Origin: Streptomyces sp. AJS327
Lineage (GTDB): Bacteria > Actinomycetota > Actinomycetes > Streptomycetales > Streptomycetaceae
DNA: 64,000 bases
Direction of reading: 5' to 3'
NCBI RefSeq assembly: GCF_013450295.1
Contig: NZ_SKBR01000001.1
Location: 1,810,501 to 1,874,500, forward strand
In this document: piece after piece, positions 56,263 through 64,000 of the stretch
Numbering within the stretch: the stretch's first letter is position 1
How the letters are laid out: every line of letters starts with the position of its first letter
The notes under the pieces: generated by a model
Seen by the model: the letters and a program-made list of their open reading frames with translations, nothing else
Told to the model about the DNA's origin: nothing
The model's database searches: none
Made by a program: the position numbers and the translations under genes

Positions 56263-58083
56263 GTGAGCACTGACGCCGACCGCGGGCACCCCTCCCGGCC
56301 GTCGCGTCCGCCCCGCCCCACCGTCCCCCCGCGCCCCGGCGTCCCGCCCCGGCCCACCGCGGAACCGGCCCCGGCCGCCGAGGAGGAGACCCCGGCGGAG
56401 CCCGGCGCGCGCCCCCTCCCGGAAGACGAGACCGCAGCGCAGATGCCGCAGCCCAGGAAGGCGGGGGACAACCCGCCCGGCGACCGCCAGCCGCTCCTCC
56501 CGCAGAAACCGGCGCAGCCGCCGCCACCCACCGGGAAACCGCTGACCGCGCCGCGCCCCCGCCGCGCCCCCGGCTCCGGGCCCCCGAGCGACCGGACGCG
56601 GCAGGGTGGCGGGACCGACACCGGCCCCCGCGACCGCCGTCCGGCCGCCGACCCCCGCCCCTCCGATCCGCGCGGCCCCTCCGCCGCCCGCGCCCCGGGC
56701 GGCGCCCGGGCCACCGAACCACGGGCCACCGATCCCCGCGCCGCCGCGGCCCGGGCGGTCGACGGAGGCGACGGGCCCACCCGCCGCTCCGACGGCGGCC
56801 CCCCGCCCCCCTCGGACGCGCCGGGGTCCCCGGCCGGAAAGCGCCCGGGTGACGGGAAGAACTCCCCGGCCGGGAGGGGCCCCGCGAACCCGGCCGCCGG
56901 GAACCCGGAGCCCGCGAACCGGGAGCCCGCGAACCCGGCCGCGCCCAAGGGTGCCCGCCGCCCACCGCGCGGATCGCGGCCGTCGGACGCCCCGCCCGGG
57001 TCCGTCGCGGGGGAGCCGCCGGAGCGGGGCCCCGGCCCCACCCCCCGGCGGGGTGAACCGTCCCCGGAACCCGCCCGGACGCCCCGGCCGGAACGGGCCA
57101 ACGTCCCACCGGAGCCGCCCCGTTCGCCCCGGGAGGTCCCCGACCGCCCCCGGGCGCTCCGCGAACCCGGTCCACCGGACCCGGCGGACCGCCTCGGCTC
57201 CGCCCCCGCCGGTACCGCTCCGCCCGGTGACACCTCTCCACGTGCCAGCGACGCCACCGCGTCCCCGGCGTCCCCGGCGTCCCGCCCCTGGGGCCTCGCC
57301 CGGCGGCCCGGCGGATCCCCGCGCGGGCACACCCGGACCGTCCGCACCATGGCCTCCGCGGTCTGCCTGGTGCTCGGCTTCGGGCTGCTCGGCGGCGCCG
57401 GTGCCGGGGCCCTGCTCGACGACGGGGGTGAGGAGGGCGTCGCCGGTGACTTCGACGCGGCCCGCGGCCTCTGGCACCAGCTCCCCGTCGACGAGCTGTT
57501 CCCCCGCGCCCTCAAGGCCAGGAAGGCCGGGCCCGGCGGAGCCGAACGCCGCTGGCGCCGGGTGGCCGTCGCCCCGGACGGCGGCTGCGCGGAGGCCTTC
57601 GACCCGCTGCTGACCAAGGCGCTCTCCCCGGTCGGCTGCGAACGGCTGATACGCGCCACCTACGCCGACGAGACGACGAGCAGTGTCACCACCGTCGGCC
57701 TGATGTTCACCACGGGAGACGAGGACCAGATGCGCGCCCTGCGTAAGCGGTTCGCCGTCGAGAACCTCTCCGAGCGCACCGACCTGATGCCCCGCGCCTA
57801 CTCCGCGCGCGGCAGCGTCGCCGCCTCCTTCGGCGACGCCCAGCGCGCCAGCTGGTCGGTGCGGGTGCTGTCCGACCTGCCGCTGGTGGTCTACTCCGTC
57901 ACCGGCTTCGCGGACGGGCGCACCGTCGGCGACCCCCAGTCCGCCGGAGCGGCCACCGACAAGGGGGAGTCCTCGGCCGCCGCCCAGGCGGGACTCGGAC
58001 ACGACACCCAGGGCATCGCGGACCGGATAGAGCGCGGCCTCCGGAAAGCGGTGCGGGACCCGGAACCGGAGGAAGCGCGATGA
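56263..58083 (+). CDS. Pro-rich single-pass membrane protein
   Basis: 606 aa, unrecognised. Residues 1-350 are disordered, dominated by Pro, Arg, Gly and Ala with short repeats such as PANPAAGNPEPANREPANPA. A transmembrane helix (MASAVCLVLGFGLLGGAGAGALL) lies near residue 363. The external C-terminal part (about 390-606) looks folded: ARGLWHQLPVDELFPRALKA, GAERRWRRVAVAPDGGCAEAFDPLL, CERLIRATYADETTSSVTTVGLMF. The GTG at 56263 has GGAGGGG 7 nt upstream; a GTG at 56245 is an alternative. It overlaps the protease gene by 4 nt (ATGA), so the two are probably made together. Confidence 0.72.
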   Translation: MSTDADRGHPSRPSRPPRPTVPPRPGVPPRPTAEPAPAAEEETPAEPGARPLPEDETAAQMPQPRKAGDNPPGDRQPLLPQKPAQPPPPTGKPLTAPRPRRAPGSGPPSDRTRQGGGTDTGPRDRRPAADPRPSDPRGPSAARAPGGARATEPRATDPRAAAARAVDGGDGPTRRSDGGPPPPSDAPGSPAGKRPGDGKNSPAGRGPANPAAGNPEPANREPANPAAPKGARRPPRGSRPSDAPPGSVAGEPPERGPGPTPRRGEPSPEPARTPRPERANVPPEPPRSPREVPDRPRALREPGPPDPADRLGSAPAGTAPPGDTSPRASDATASPASPASRPWGLARRPGGSPRGHTRTVRTMASAVCLVLGFGLLGGAGAGALLDDGGEEGVAGDFDAARGLWHQLPVDELFPRALKARKAGPGGAERRWRRVAVAPDGGCAEAFDPLLTKALSPVGCERLIRATYADETTSSVTTVGLMFTTGDEDQMRALRKRFAVENLSERTDLMPRAYSARGSVAASFGDAQRASWSVRVLSDLPLVVYSVTGFADGRTVGDPQSAGAATDKGESSAAAQAGLGHDTQGIADRIERGLRKAVRDPEPEEAR

Positions 58084-59324
58084 ACCGGACCGAGGGCGCC
58101 GCACGCCTCCCCGCACGGACACGGCGGGCCGCGGTACTCCTCACCGCCTCGCTGCTGCTGGTCCCGGCGACGACGGACGCCGCGCACGCCGAGGGCCGCG
58201 ACCTCCGGCAGCGCCTCTGGGGACTGAAGGCGATCAACGCGCAGGAGGCGTGGCGGACGACGAAGGGCAAGGGCGTCACCGTCGCCGTCCTGGACACCGG
58301 GGTCGACACCCGCCACCCCGACCTGCACCGCAACGCGGCGGGAGGACGGGACTTCGTCCGGATGGGAGCCGAGCGCGGCGACCGCGCCTGGGCCCGGCAC
58401 GGCACCGCCATGGCGGGCATCATCGCGGGCCACGGACACGGCGAGGAGGGACGCTCCGGGGTCACCGGGGTCGCGCCGGAGGCGCGCCTCCTCCCGGTCC
58501 GGGTGCTCCTGGAGGACACCGACCCGCTCCGCAAGCAGGCCCGCAAGAAGCGCGGCGACGCGCTGGCGGACGGCATCCGCTGGGCCGCCGACCAGGGCGC
58601 GGACGTCATCAACCTGTCGCTCGGCGACGACAGCCGCTCCGCGAAGCCCGAACCCGCCGAGGACGCCGCGGTCCGCTACGCGCAACGCAAGGGGGCGGTC
58701 GTGGTGGCCTCCGCGGGCAACGGCGGCGAACGGGGCGACCACGTCTCCTACCCCGCCGCCTACCCCGGCGTCATCGCGGTGACCGCCGTGGACCGCAACG
58801 ACGCGCGCGCCGCCTTCTCCACCCGCCGCTGGTACGCGACGGTCGCCGCGCCCGGCAAGGACATCATCATCGCCGACCCCGACCGGCGCTACTACGAGGG
58901 CTGGGGCACGAGCGCCGCCGCCGCCTTCGTCTCCGGCGCCGCCGCGCTCGTCCGCGCCGCGCACCCCGAACTCAGCCCCGCGCAGGTCAAGGAGCTGCTC
59001 GCGGACACCGCGCGGAACACCCCGGAGGGGGGCCGCAGCGACGCCCTCGGCACCGGCGTCGTCGACCCCGCCGCCGCCATCGCGATGGGCGCCAACGTCG
59101 CCCCCCGTCGCCAGCAGCCCAGTCAACCGCCGCACACCGCACGGTACTTCGGCGGCGGGCCACGGGACCCGGCGACCAGCCCCGGCTGGGTCGCGCCGGT
59201 CGCCGCGCTCACCGGCCTCGGGCTGATCGGCGGGGCGGTGGCGCTCTGGCGCGGGGTCAGCGTCCGCGACCTACGGAACCTTCCGGCGCTGCGGCGGCGG
59301 CTGGTGCGTCTGCCGCGGCGCTGA
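58080..59324 (+). CDS. Membrane-anchored subtilisin-like protease (mycosin-like)
   Basis: 414 aa. A signal peptide (RRAAVLLTASLLLVPATTDAAHA) precedes an S8 domain with complete triad: D72 in VLDTGVDTRHPDL, H107 in RHGTAMAGIIAG, S278 in GWGTSAAAAFVSGAA. The oxyanion-region Asn is in VVVASAGNGG. A C-terminal helix (VAPVAALTGLGLIGGAVAL) followed by basic residues anchors it with the catalytic domain outside. The layout matches type VII secretion mycosins, but no ESX components are visible here. It starts inside the stop codon of the Pro-rich protein gene. Confidence 0.9.
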   Translation: MNRTEGAARLPARTRRAAVLLTASLLLVPATTDAAHAEGRDLRQRLWGLKAINAQEAWRTTKGKGVTVAVLDTGVDTRHPDLHRNAAGGRDFVRMGAERGDRAWARHGTAMAGIIAGHGHGEEGRSGVTGVAPEARLLPVRVLLEDTDPLRKQARKKRGDALADGIRWAADQGADVINLSLGDDSRSAKPEPAEDAAVRYAQRKGAVVVASAGNGGERGDHVSYPAAYPGVIAVTAVDRNDARAAFSTRRWYATVAAPGKDIIIADPDRRYYEGWGTSAAAAFVSGAAALVRAAHPELSPAQVKELLADTARNTPEGGRSDALGTGVVDPAAAIAMGANVAPRRQQPSQPPHTARYFGGGPRDPATSPGWVAPVAALTGLGLIGGAVALWRGVSVRDLRNLPALRRRLVRLPRR

Positions 59325-60057
59325 ACGCGCCCGCCGCCGCCCGGGCCGCGCGCTCGACGGCGGCGACGCCCGCCGCCCGGGAGGCGTGCCCGTCGGACAG
59401 CACGACCAGCAGCAGCGCCCGGCCGTCCACCACCACCCGTCCCGCGCTGTTCACCACCCAGCGGCCCGTCGGGTCGCGCGGCAGCCAGCCGTTCTTGAGC
59501 GCCACCGGGCTTCCGGGGTCGGAGGCGGCCGACACCCCCCAGCGCTGCTCCGGAACCACCCGGCCCAGCCGGTGCCGGAGCACCGCGCGGGACCTCGGGG
59601 ACAGTAGCGGCGGCCCGCACGGATCCCCGTACGGGCGGCCGGACGCCCCCGTGAAGACCGCGCGCAGCAGCCGCGCCTGGTCCAGCGCCGTGGTGTGGGT
59701 CAGCCCCCACCGCTCCGCCGCGTCCGGCACCGTCTCCCGCAGGCCGAGCCGCCGCAGCGCCGCGCCGAAGCCCCGCGCGTGGCCGACCTCGGCCCACAGC
59801 GCGGTCGCCGCGGCGTTGTCGCTCCGCTCGATCATGGCCGCCGCGCGGCGCCGCCGCGCCGGCGCCAGCGGACGCCCCGCGTCCTGCGCGGACAGCAGCA
59901 GCGCCGCCAGGATCCCGGTCTTGACGACGCTCGCCGCCGCGAACGCGCCGCCACCGAACCCCGTCGGCGCGGCCCGTCCCGGCGCCCAGACGGCGACCGA
60001 CAGCCGCCCCGCGCCGAGTACCGGCGTCACCGCCGCCCGCAACCGCCCCTCGTCCAC
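59257..60057 (-). CDS. Class A beta-lactamase-fold serine hydrolase
   Basis: 266 aa. The nucleophile motif is S43-V-V-K46, the second motif is S79-D80-N81, and VALKNGWLP stands where KTG is found, giving KNG. No signal peptide is visible, and the protein is shorter than typical beta-lactamases, so it is probably not a resistance enzyme. The GTG at 60057 has GGGAGGGG upstream. The 3' end overlaps the convergent protease gene by 68 nt. The substrate is unknown. Confidence 0.82.
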   Translation of the reverse strand: MDEGRLRAAVTPVLGAGRLSVAVWAPGRAAPTGFGGGAFAAASVVKTGILAALLLSAQDAGRPLAPARRRRAAAMIERSDNAAATALWAEVGHARGFGAALRRLGLRETVPDAAERWGLTHTTALDQARLLRAVFTGASGRPYGDPCGPPLLSPRSRAVLRHRLGRVVPEQRWGVSAASDPGSPVALKNGWLPRDPTGRWVVNSAGRVVVDGRALLLVVLSDGHASRAAGVAAVERAARAAAGAFSAAADAPAAAAAPEGSVGRGR

Positions 60058-60187
60058 CCCGCCCCTCCCTTCCCCGGTCCCTCCCGGAAGTGCCCGGGGA
60101 ACGGGCCTCCGGCCGCCCGGCGCACCGGCCGGACGGCCCGCCGCCCTGCCGGAGGGCGCCCCACCCCGACGGTCTAGGCTCCTACCC

Positions 60188-60946
60188 GTGGCGCTCAAGA
60201 ACATCCCGGCCCCCGCCTTCGCCGACGACGACGGGTCAGCCGACCCGGCCCTCACCCGGGCACTCGCCGAGTGGCGAGCCGACCCGGCCCGGCCCGGCGC
60301 GGACGCGGCGGTGCTCGGCGCGCTCGCCACGGCCCGGCTGCTGGTGCCCGTCGTCGCGATGCTCGGGGAGTCCACCACCGGCGAGGACGGCCTCCGCCGG
60401 GACAAGTCCAGCGATATGGCCGTGCCCACGCTCAACGCCCCCGGTGGCCGCCGCGCCCTGCCCGTCTTCAGCGCGACCGCGACGCTGGCCCGCTGGCGCG
60501 CGGACGCCCGGCCCGTCGCCGTCCCGCTGCGGCAGGCGCTGCTCGCCCTCGCGCAGGAGGAGGCGGACACCCTCGTCCTCGACCTCGCGGGCCCGGTGCC
60601 GTACGAGGTCACCGGTCCGGCGCTGCGCGCGCTGGCGGAGGGCCGCACCTCCGCCGACCCGCTGGGCGACCCGGAGGTGGCCGAGGCGCTGCGCGCCGTG
60701 CTGGCCACCGAACCGGCGCTGCTCGGCGCCACGCTGACGCCCGGTGACGCCGACAGCGACGGCACCCTCGCGCTGCTGCCCACCGCCGAGGTGGCGGTGG
60801 GGGAGCTGGCGCGGCGGATCGCCGGGGCCCTCGCCGCCGACGAGACGCTGCGCGCCCGGCTGGTGCGCGGGCTGAACCTCGCCGTCCTGCCTCCCGGCAC
60901 CGTCCTCCCGCCGGACGCCCTCCACCGGCGTCCCCTCTCCGGCTGA
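60188..60946 (+). CDS. SseB-family protein
   Basis: 252 aa. The N-terminal SseB domain includes LLVPVVAMLGES, SSDMAVPTLNAPGGRRALPVFSA and TLARWRADARPVAVPLRQA, followed by DTLVLDLAGPVPYEVTGPALRALAEG. These domains are common in actinobacteria and have no settled biochemical role. The GTG at 60188 is 7 nt after TAGGCT (60175-60180), a leaderless pattern. Confidence 0.87.
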   Translation: MALKNIPAPAFADDDGSADPALTRALAEWRADPARPGADAAVLGALATARLLVPVVAMLGESTTGEDGLRRDKSSDMAVPTLNAPGGRRALPVFSATATLARWRADARPVAVPLRQALLALAQEEADTLVLDLAGPVPYEVTGPALRALAEGRTSADPLGDPEVAEALRAVLATEPALLGATLTPGDADSDGTLALLPTAEVAVGELARRIAGALAADETLRARLVRGLNLAVLPPGTVLPPDALHRRPLSG

Positions 60947-61051
60947 CACCCCCGGCTCACCCGGTTGCGGCGCCCCGGCGTGCGCTCCCCTCCCGGCCCG
61001 AGGAGGCTCGGGACACACAGGTCATTCCTGACCCGATCCGGGAGGACGCCC

Positions 61052-61822
61052 ATGTCGGCCAAGGACCTCATGCCGGCCAAGACGGTGGAGACGGCGAAGA
61101 CCGTCGAAGCCGAACCCCAGCCGCTCGCCGCCGAGTTCCTGGGCACCCTGCTGCTGGTGTTCATCGCGGTCGGCACCGCGGTGCTCTCCAGCGAGTACAT
61201 CGGCACCCTCGGCATCGCGCTCGCGTTCGGGTTCGTCATGCTGGCGCTCGCGTACGCCCTCGGGCCGCTCTCCGGCAGCCACATCAACCCGGCGGTGACG
61301 CTGGGCATGTACTGCGCCGGTCGCCTCGACCTCCCGACGGCGGTGCGGTACTGGATCGCGCAGGTCGTCGGCGGCATCGTCGGCGCCGCGCTGCTGTTCC
61401 TGGTGACCAAACAGGTGCCCGGCATCGTCACCAGCGAGGCGTTCGGGAGCAACGGCTACGGCAACCGCTCGGCCGTGCAGATCAACCTGGGCGGTGCCTT
61501 CGTCGCCGAGATCCTGCTGACCATGGTGTTCGTCTACGTGGTGCTGTCGGTGACCCACAAGGTGGCCGTCTACGGGTTCGACGGGCTCCCCATCGGCATG
61601 GCCCTTGCCGTCGTCCACCTCGTCGGCATCCCGCTGACCGGCACGTCCGTCAACCCGGCCCGATCGATCGCCCCGGCCCTGTTCGCGGGCGGCGCCGCGC
61701 TGACCCAGCTCTGGCTGTTCATCGTCGCGCCGCTGCTGGGTGGCGCCCTCGCCGCCGTCGTCCACCGCGTCACCCATCCCCAGCGGCGCGGCGGCGTCCA
61801 GGGCGAGCCCGAACTCCGCTGA
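61052..61822 (+). CDS. Aquaporin (MIP family)
   Basis: 256 aa with six helices and two NPA boxes: SHINPAVTLG near residue 83 and TSVNPARSIAPAL near 209. Ser after the second NPAR, rather than Asp, suggests a water-selective AqpZ-like channel, unlike the glycerol facilitator at 3437. The N-terminal 25 residues contain a short repeat (AKTVETAKTVEAE). The ATG at 61052 has GGGAGG 8 nt upstream. Confidence 0.91.
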   Translation: MSAKDLMPAKTVETAKTVEAEPQPLAAEFLGTLLLVFIAVGTAVLSSEYIGTLGIALAFGFVMLALAYALGPLSGSHINPAVTLGMYCAGRLDLPTAVRYWIAQVVGGIVGAALLFLVTKQVPGIVTSEAFGSNGYGNRSAVQINLGGAFVAEILLTMVFVYVVLSVTHKVAVYGFDGLPIGMALAVVHLVGIPLTGTSVNPARSIAPALFAGGAALTQLWLFIVAPLLGGALAAVVHRVTHPQRRGGVQGEPELR

Positions 61823-61940
61823 CCAGCACGGACACGGCGTGACCAGCGACGCGGCGGCACCGGAGCGGGCCGGGGGACCGTGGGCCAGCGGGCCCTCCCC
61901 GGTCAGTGGCGGTAGGTGGCCCGGCGCGGACGGGCGGGGG

Positions 61941-62327
61941 TCAGCGCAGGACCGGGCCGGTGAACTTCTCGCCGGGACCCTGGCCGGGTTCGTCCGGCAC
62001 GGCCGAGACCTCCCGGAAGGCCAGCTGGAGCGACTTGAGCCCGTCCCGCAGCGGCGCGGCGTGGTAGGTGCCGATCTCGGTGGCGCTCGCGGTGACCAGC
62101 CCGGCGAGCGCGTGGATCAGTTTCCGCGCCTCGTCCAGATCGCGGGCCTCCTCACCCTCCTCCGCGAGGCCGCACTTGACGGCGGCGGAACTCATCAGGT
62201 GGACCGCGACCGTGGTGATCACCTCGACGGCGGGCACATCCGCGATGTCCCTGGTCATGTCGGTGAAGCCCGGGGTGGCCGCGGAGTCGTCCGGGTCGGC
62301 GGCGCCGGGGGGTGTGCCATCGCTCAT
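61941..62327 (-). CDS. DUF1844-domain protein
   Basis: 128 aa. The conserved segment ADVPAVEVITTVAVHLMSSAAVKCGL and DLDEARKLIHALAGLVTA match the DUF1844 family, which lies next to infC in many actinobacteria. No function is known. The ATG at 62327 is 7 nt after a minus-strand TAGGCT (complement 62335-62340), again leaderless. It is divergent from the infC operon. Confidence 0.85.
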   Translation of the reverse strand: MSDGTPPGAADPDDSAATPGFTDMTRDIADVPAVEVITTVAVHLMSSAAVKCGLAEEGEEARDLDEARKLIHALAGLVTASATEIGTYHAAPLRDGLKSLQLAFREVSAVPDEPGQGPGEKFTGPVLR

Positions 62328-62722
62328 ACGCCCCAGCCTATGCCCCGCGCGCGGGCCCGGGACGGCGGGGAGAGGCGTCTCCCGGCAGCTCATGTCCTGG
62401 TATGCTTGGTCGTCGACCGGCTGACGTCCGTCCTCCCGCGCCCTCGGGTGCCGTGCCTTCCGGGCACGCCTTCGGGACCGGAGCGGACAGGCTTCAGCCC
62501 ACAAGTGGAGGCTCCGATCTCCCACCTGGCGGTCCTCCGGGCCGCGGGTCATCGGTCAGGCTGCGCCCCGCGGTGTACCGCGGCGGTGCTCCCGGTCTGT
62601 GAGGAGCCCCGCCTGTGTCCCGTCCGGGGCGTTTTTGCGTCTTCGGACGGATGTCACACCCAACAGAGACCCAGAGTACGGCTGTTCGCCAGACCGCCGT
62701 GCGGTGTACCCGAGGAGGCCCC
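62328..62722 (+). promoter_or_regulatory. infC leader region
   Basis: 395 nt without a supported gene. TATGCT at 62401-62406 is a possible -10, giving a leader of about 310 nt. The leader holds CCGCGG-TGTA-CCGCGG (62568-62583) and the intrinsic-terminator-like hairpin at 62606-62636. This suggests the infC-rpmI-rplT operon is controlled by premature termination. Confidence 0.5.
62606..62636 (+). terminator. Intrinsic terminator / attenuator before infC
   Basis: GCCCCG (62606-62611) pairs with CGGGGC (62625-62630) and is followed at once by GTTTTT. A T-run after a GC stem is rare in this sequence. It lies 87 nt upstream of infC inside its probable leader, so it is likely an attenuator. Confidence 0.7.
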
Positions 62723-63352
62723 ATCAGCGCCGAGCCCCGCATCAACGACCGGATTCGCGTCCCCGAGGTGCGACTCGTCGGTCCCAGTGGCGAGCAGGTC
62801 GGCATCGTGCCGCTTGCCAAGGCCCTGGAGCTTGCGCAGGAGTACGACCTCGACCTCGTCGAGGTGGCGGCGAACGCCCGCCCGCCCGTGTGCAAGCTCA
62901 TGGACTACGGAAAGTTCAAGTACGAGTCGGCCATGAAGGCCCGTGAGGCGCGCAAGAACCAGGCGCACACGGTCATCAAGGAGATGAAGCTCCGGCCGAA
63001 GATCGACCCGCACGACTACGACACCAAGAAGGGTCATGTCGTCCGGTTCCTCAAGCAGGGGGACAAGGTCAAGATCACGATCATGTTCCGCGGCCGTGAG
63101 CAGTCGCGCCCCGAGCTGGGCTTCCGGCTCCTCCAGCGGCTCGCCGACGACGTGGCCGACCTGGGCTTCGTGGAGTCCAACCCGAAGCAGGACGGCCGGA
63201 ACATGATCATGGTTCTCGGTCCGCACAAGAAGAAGACCGAGGCGATGGCCGAAGCCCGCGAGGCGCAGGCCGCACGCAAGGCCGGACGCCAGCCTGGCTC
63301 CGCCGAGGAGAGCTCCGCCGAGGAGACCACCGAGGAACCGGCTGAGGCGTGA
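62723..63352 (+). CDS. infC: Translation initiation factor IF-3
   Basis: 209 aa if translation begins at ATC (62723). [29 protein letters not shown] starts the N-domain, [13 protein letters not shown] the linker region, and the C-domain with [18 protein letters not shown] and [13 protein letters not shown] binds the 30S subunit. GAGGAGG lies 4 nt before ATC, and infC in other bacteria also uses a rare AUU/AUC start that IF-3 itself discriminates against (established in E. coli). An ATG at 62651 would add 24 residues unlike IF-3. The C-terminus has an Ala/Glu-rich extension. It is the first gene of infC-rpmI-rplT. Confidence 0.94.
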   Translation: MSAEPRINDRIRVPEVRLVGPSGEQVGIVPLAKALELAQEYDLDLVEVAANARPPVCKLMDYGKFKYESAMKAREARKNQAHTVIKEMKLRPKIDPHDYDTKKGHVVRFLKQGDKVKITIMFRGREQSRPELGFRLLQRLADDVADLGFVESNPKQDGRNMIMVLGPHKKKTEAMAEAREAQAARKAGRQPGSAEESSAEETTEEPAEA

Positions 63353-63461
63353 ACCCTCCGGGGTGCCCGCCCCGGACATTGCCACCGAACCAAGCTGGCG
63401 CTCCGGCACACCGCCTGACCGGCGGTGCCCGAGGCGTCATCGACGAGGAGAGAACGGCGAC

Positions 63462-63656
63462 ATGCCGAAGAACAAGACGCACAGTGGTGCCCGCAAGCGC
63501 TTCAAGATCACGGGCTCCGGCAAGGTGATGCGCCAGCGCGCCGGTCGCCGCCACTACCTCGAACACAAGCCGTCCACCCTGACGCGCCGCCTTGCTGGCA
63601 AGACCGAGACGGCCCCGGCGGACGCCAAGAAGGTCAAGAAGCTTCTCGGCAAGTAA
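63462..63656 (+). CDS. rpmI: 50S ribosomal protein L35
   Basis: 64 aa, highly basic. [20 protein letters not shown] and [16 protein letters not shown] are L35 signatures. The ATG at 63462 follows GAGGAGAGAA. It is 109 nt after infC and 77 nt before rplT. Confidence 0.97.
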   Translation: MPKNKTHSGARKRFKITGSGKVMRQRAGRRHYLEHKPSTLTRRLAGKTETAPADAKKVKKLLGK

Positions 63657-63733
63657 CACCCCGCTCGACCGGGACCCATTCGATCCGGGCTGGGGCGCAC
63701 CCCGACCCAGCCTCGCCAACAAGGAGTTGACAA

Positions 63734-64000
63734 GTGGCACGCGTCAAGCGGGCAGTGAACGCGCAGAAGAAGCGCCGGGCGATCCTGGAGCAGGCCAGCG
63801 GCTACCGCGGCCAGCGCTCGCGCCTGTACCGCAAGGCGAAGGAACAGGTCACCCATTCCTACGTCTACAACTACAACGACCGTAAGCGGCGCAAGGGCGA
63901 CTTCCGGCAGCTGTGGATCCAGCGGATCAACGCCGCCGCCCGCGCCAACGGCATGACCTACAACCGCTTCATCCAGGGCCTCAAGGCCGCTGAGATCGAG
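63734..64000 (+). CDS. rplT: 50S ribosomal protein L20 (partial, runs off window)
   Basis: 89 codons are visible before the window ends. [38 protein letters not shown] and the [23 protein letters not shown] block are diagnostic for L20, normally about 118-127 aa. The GTG at 63734 has AAGGAG 8 nt upstream. It is the third gene of the infC operon. Confidence 0.97.
   Translation, partial: MARVKRAVNAQKKRRAILEQASGYRGQRSRLYRKAKEQVTHSYVYNYNDRKRRKGDFRQLWIQRINAAARANGMTYNRFIQGLKAAEIE

Noticed and set aside
62312..62602. Possible small protein or leader peptide gene before infC
   Set aside because: It has no ribosome site and no conserved content, is rich in Pro/Gly/Arg, and overlaps the predicted structured leader.

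Overview
The window is high-GC actinobacterial DNA. It shows strong third-position G/C bias, many GTG (and some TTG) starts, TAGGCT-type -10 boxes directly before start codons, and a complete Pup-proteasome locus. Gene content and order match my memory of the Streptomyces chromosome core from the glycerol operon to infC-rpmI-rplT. I call it Streptomyces or a close relative; no database was consulted.

Layout. 0.2-5.6 kb (minus strand): glycerol regulon gylR-glpF-glpK-glpD, with matching GylR-type operators before gylR and before glpF. 6.0-16.4 kb: metH, a HAD phosphatase, an orphan NarL-type response regulator, a RecB-type nuclease divergent from an M50 protease with an unusually long disordered N-terminus, trmI and a small secreted protein. 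16.9-31.5 kb: mpa, dop, pup, prcB, prcA, then (after a LacI regulator and an MFS exporter) pafA, two FKBP isomerases, pafB, pafC and a small membrane protein. A decayed endonuclease VII gene lies between pup and prcB. 31.7-36.9 kb: tatA, tatC, a diacylglycerol kinase-like gene and a Ski2/MTR4-type helicase. 37-40.2 kb: secreted PI-PLC-like protein, iron-box-controlled siderophore-interacting protein, 5'-3' exonuclease. 40.5-46.3 kb: BCCT transporter, a candidate tRNA-like Y RNA followed by a Ro60/TROVE gene, a metal-receptor-like protein and a TDT transporter. 46.4-51.9 kb: a gamma-glutamyl amine (probably ethanolamine) catabolic cluster: class I amidotransferase-fold hydrolase, GntR/FadR regulator, glutamine synthetase-like ligase, aldehyde dehydrogenase and SDR dehydrogenase. 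52-62.3 kb: secreted HAD phosphatase, DUF2510 protein, PLP-fold racemase-like protein, Pro-rich membrane protein coupled to a mycosin-like subtilisin, beta-lactamase-fold protein, SseB, aquaporin and DUF1844 protein. 62.7-64 kb: infC-rpmI-rplT behind an attenuator-like leader.

How it works together. Glycerol enters through GlpF, is phosphorylated by GlpK and oxidised by GlpD under GylR control. Pup is deamidated by Dop and ligated by PafA, and tagged proteins are unfolded by Mpa into the PrcBA proteasome. PafB and PafC are WYL-domain regulators tied to DNA damage in mycobacteria. The 46-52 kb cluster encodes all steps to glutamylate an amine or amino-alcohol, oxidise it twice and release glutamate.

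The most interesting signal is at about 42.5 kb. An exact tRNA T-arm motif sits in a structured, promoter-preceded, non-tRNA context some 200-300 nt upstream of a Ro60-family gene, as expected for a YrlA-type bacterial Y RNA.
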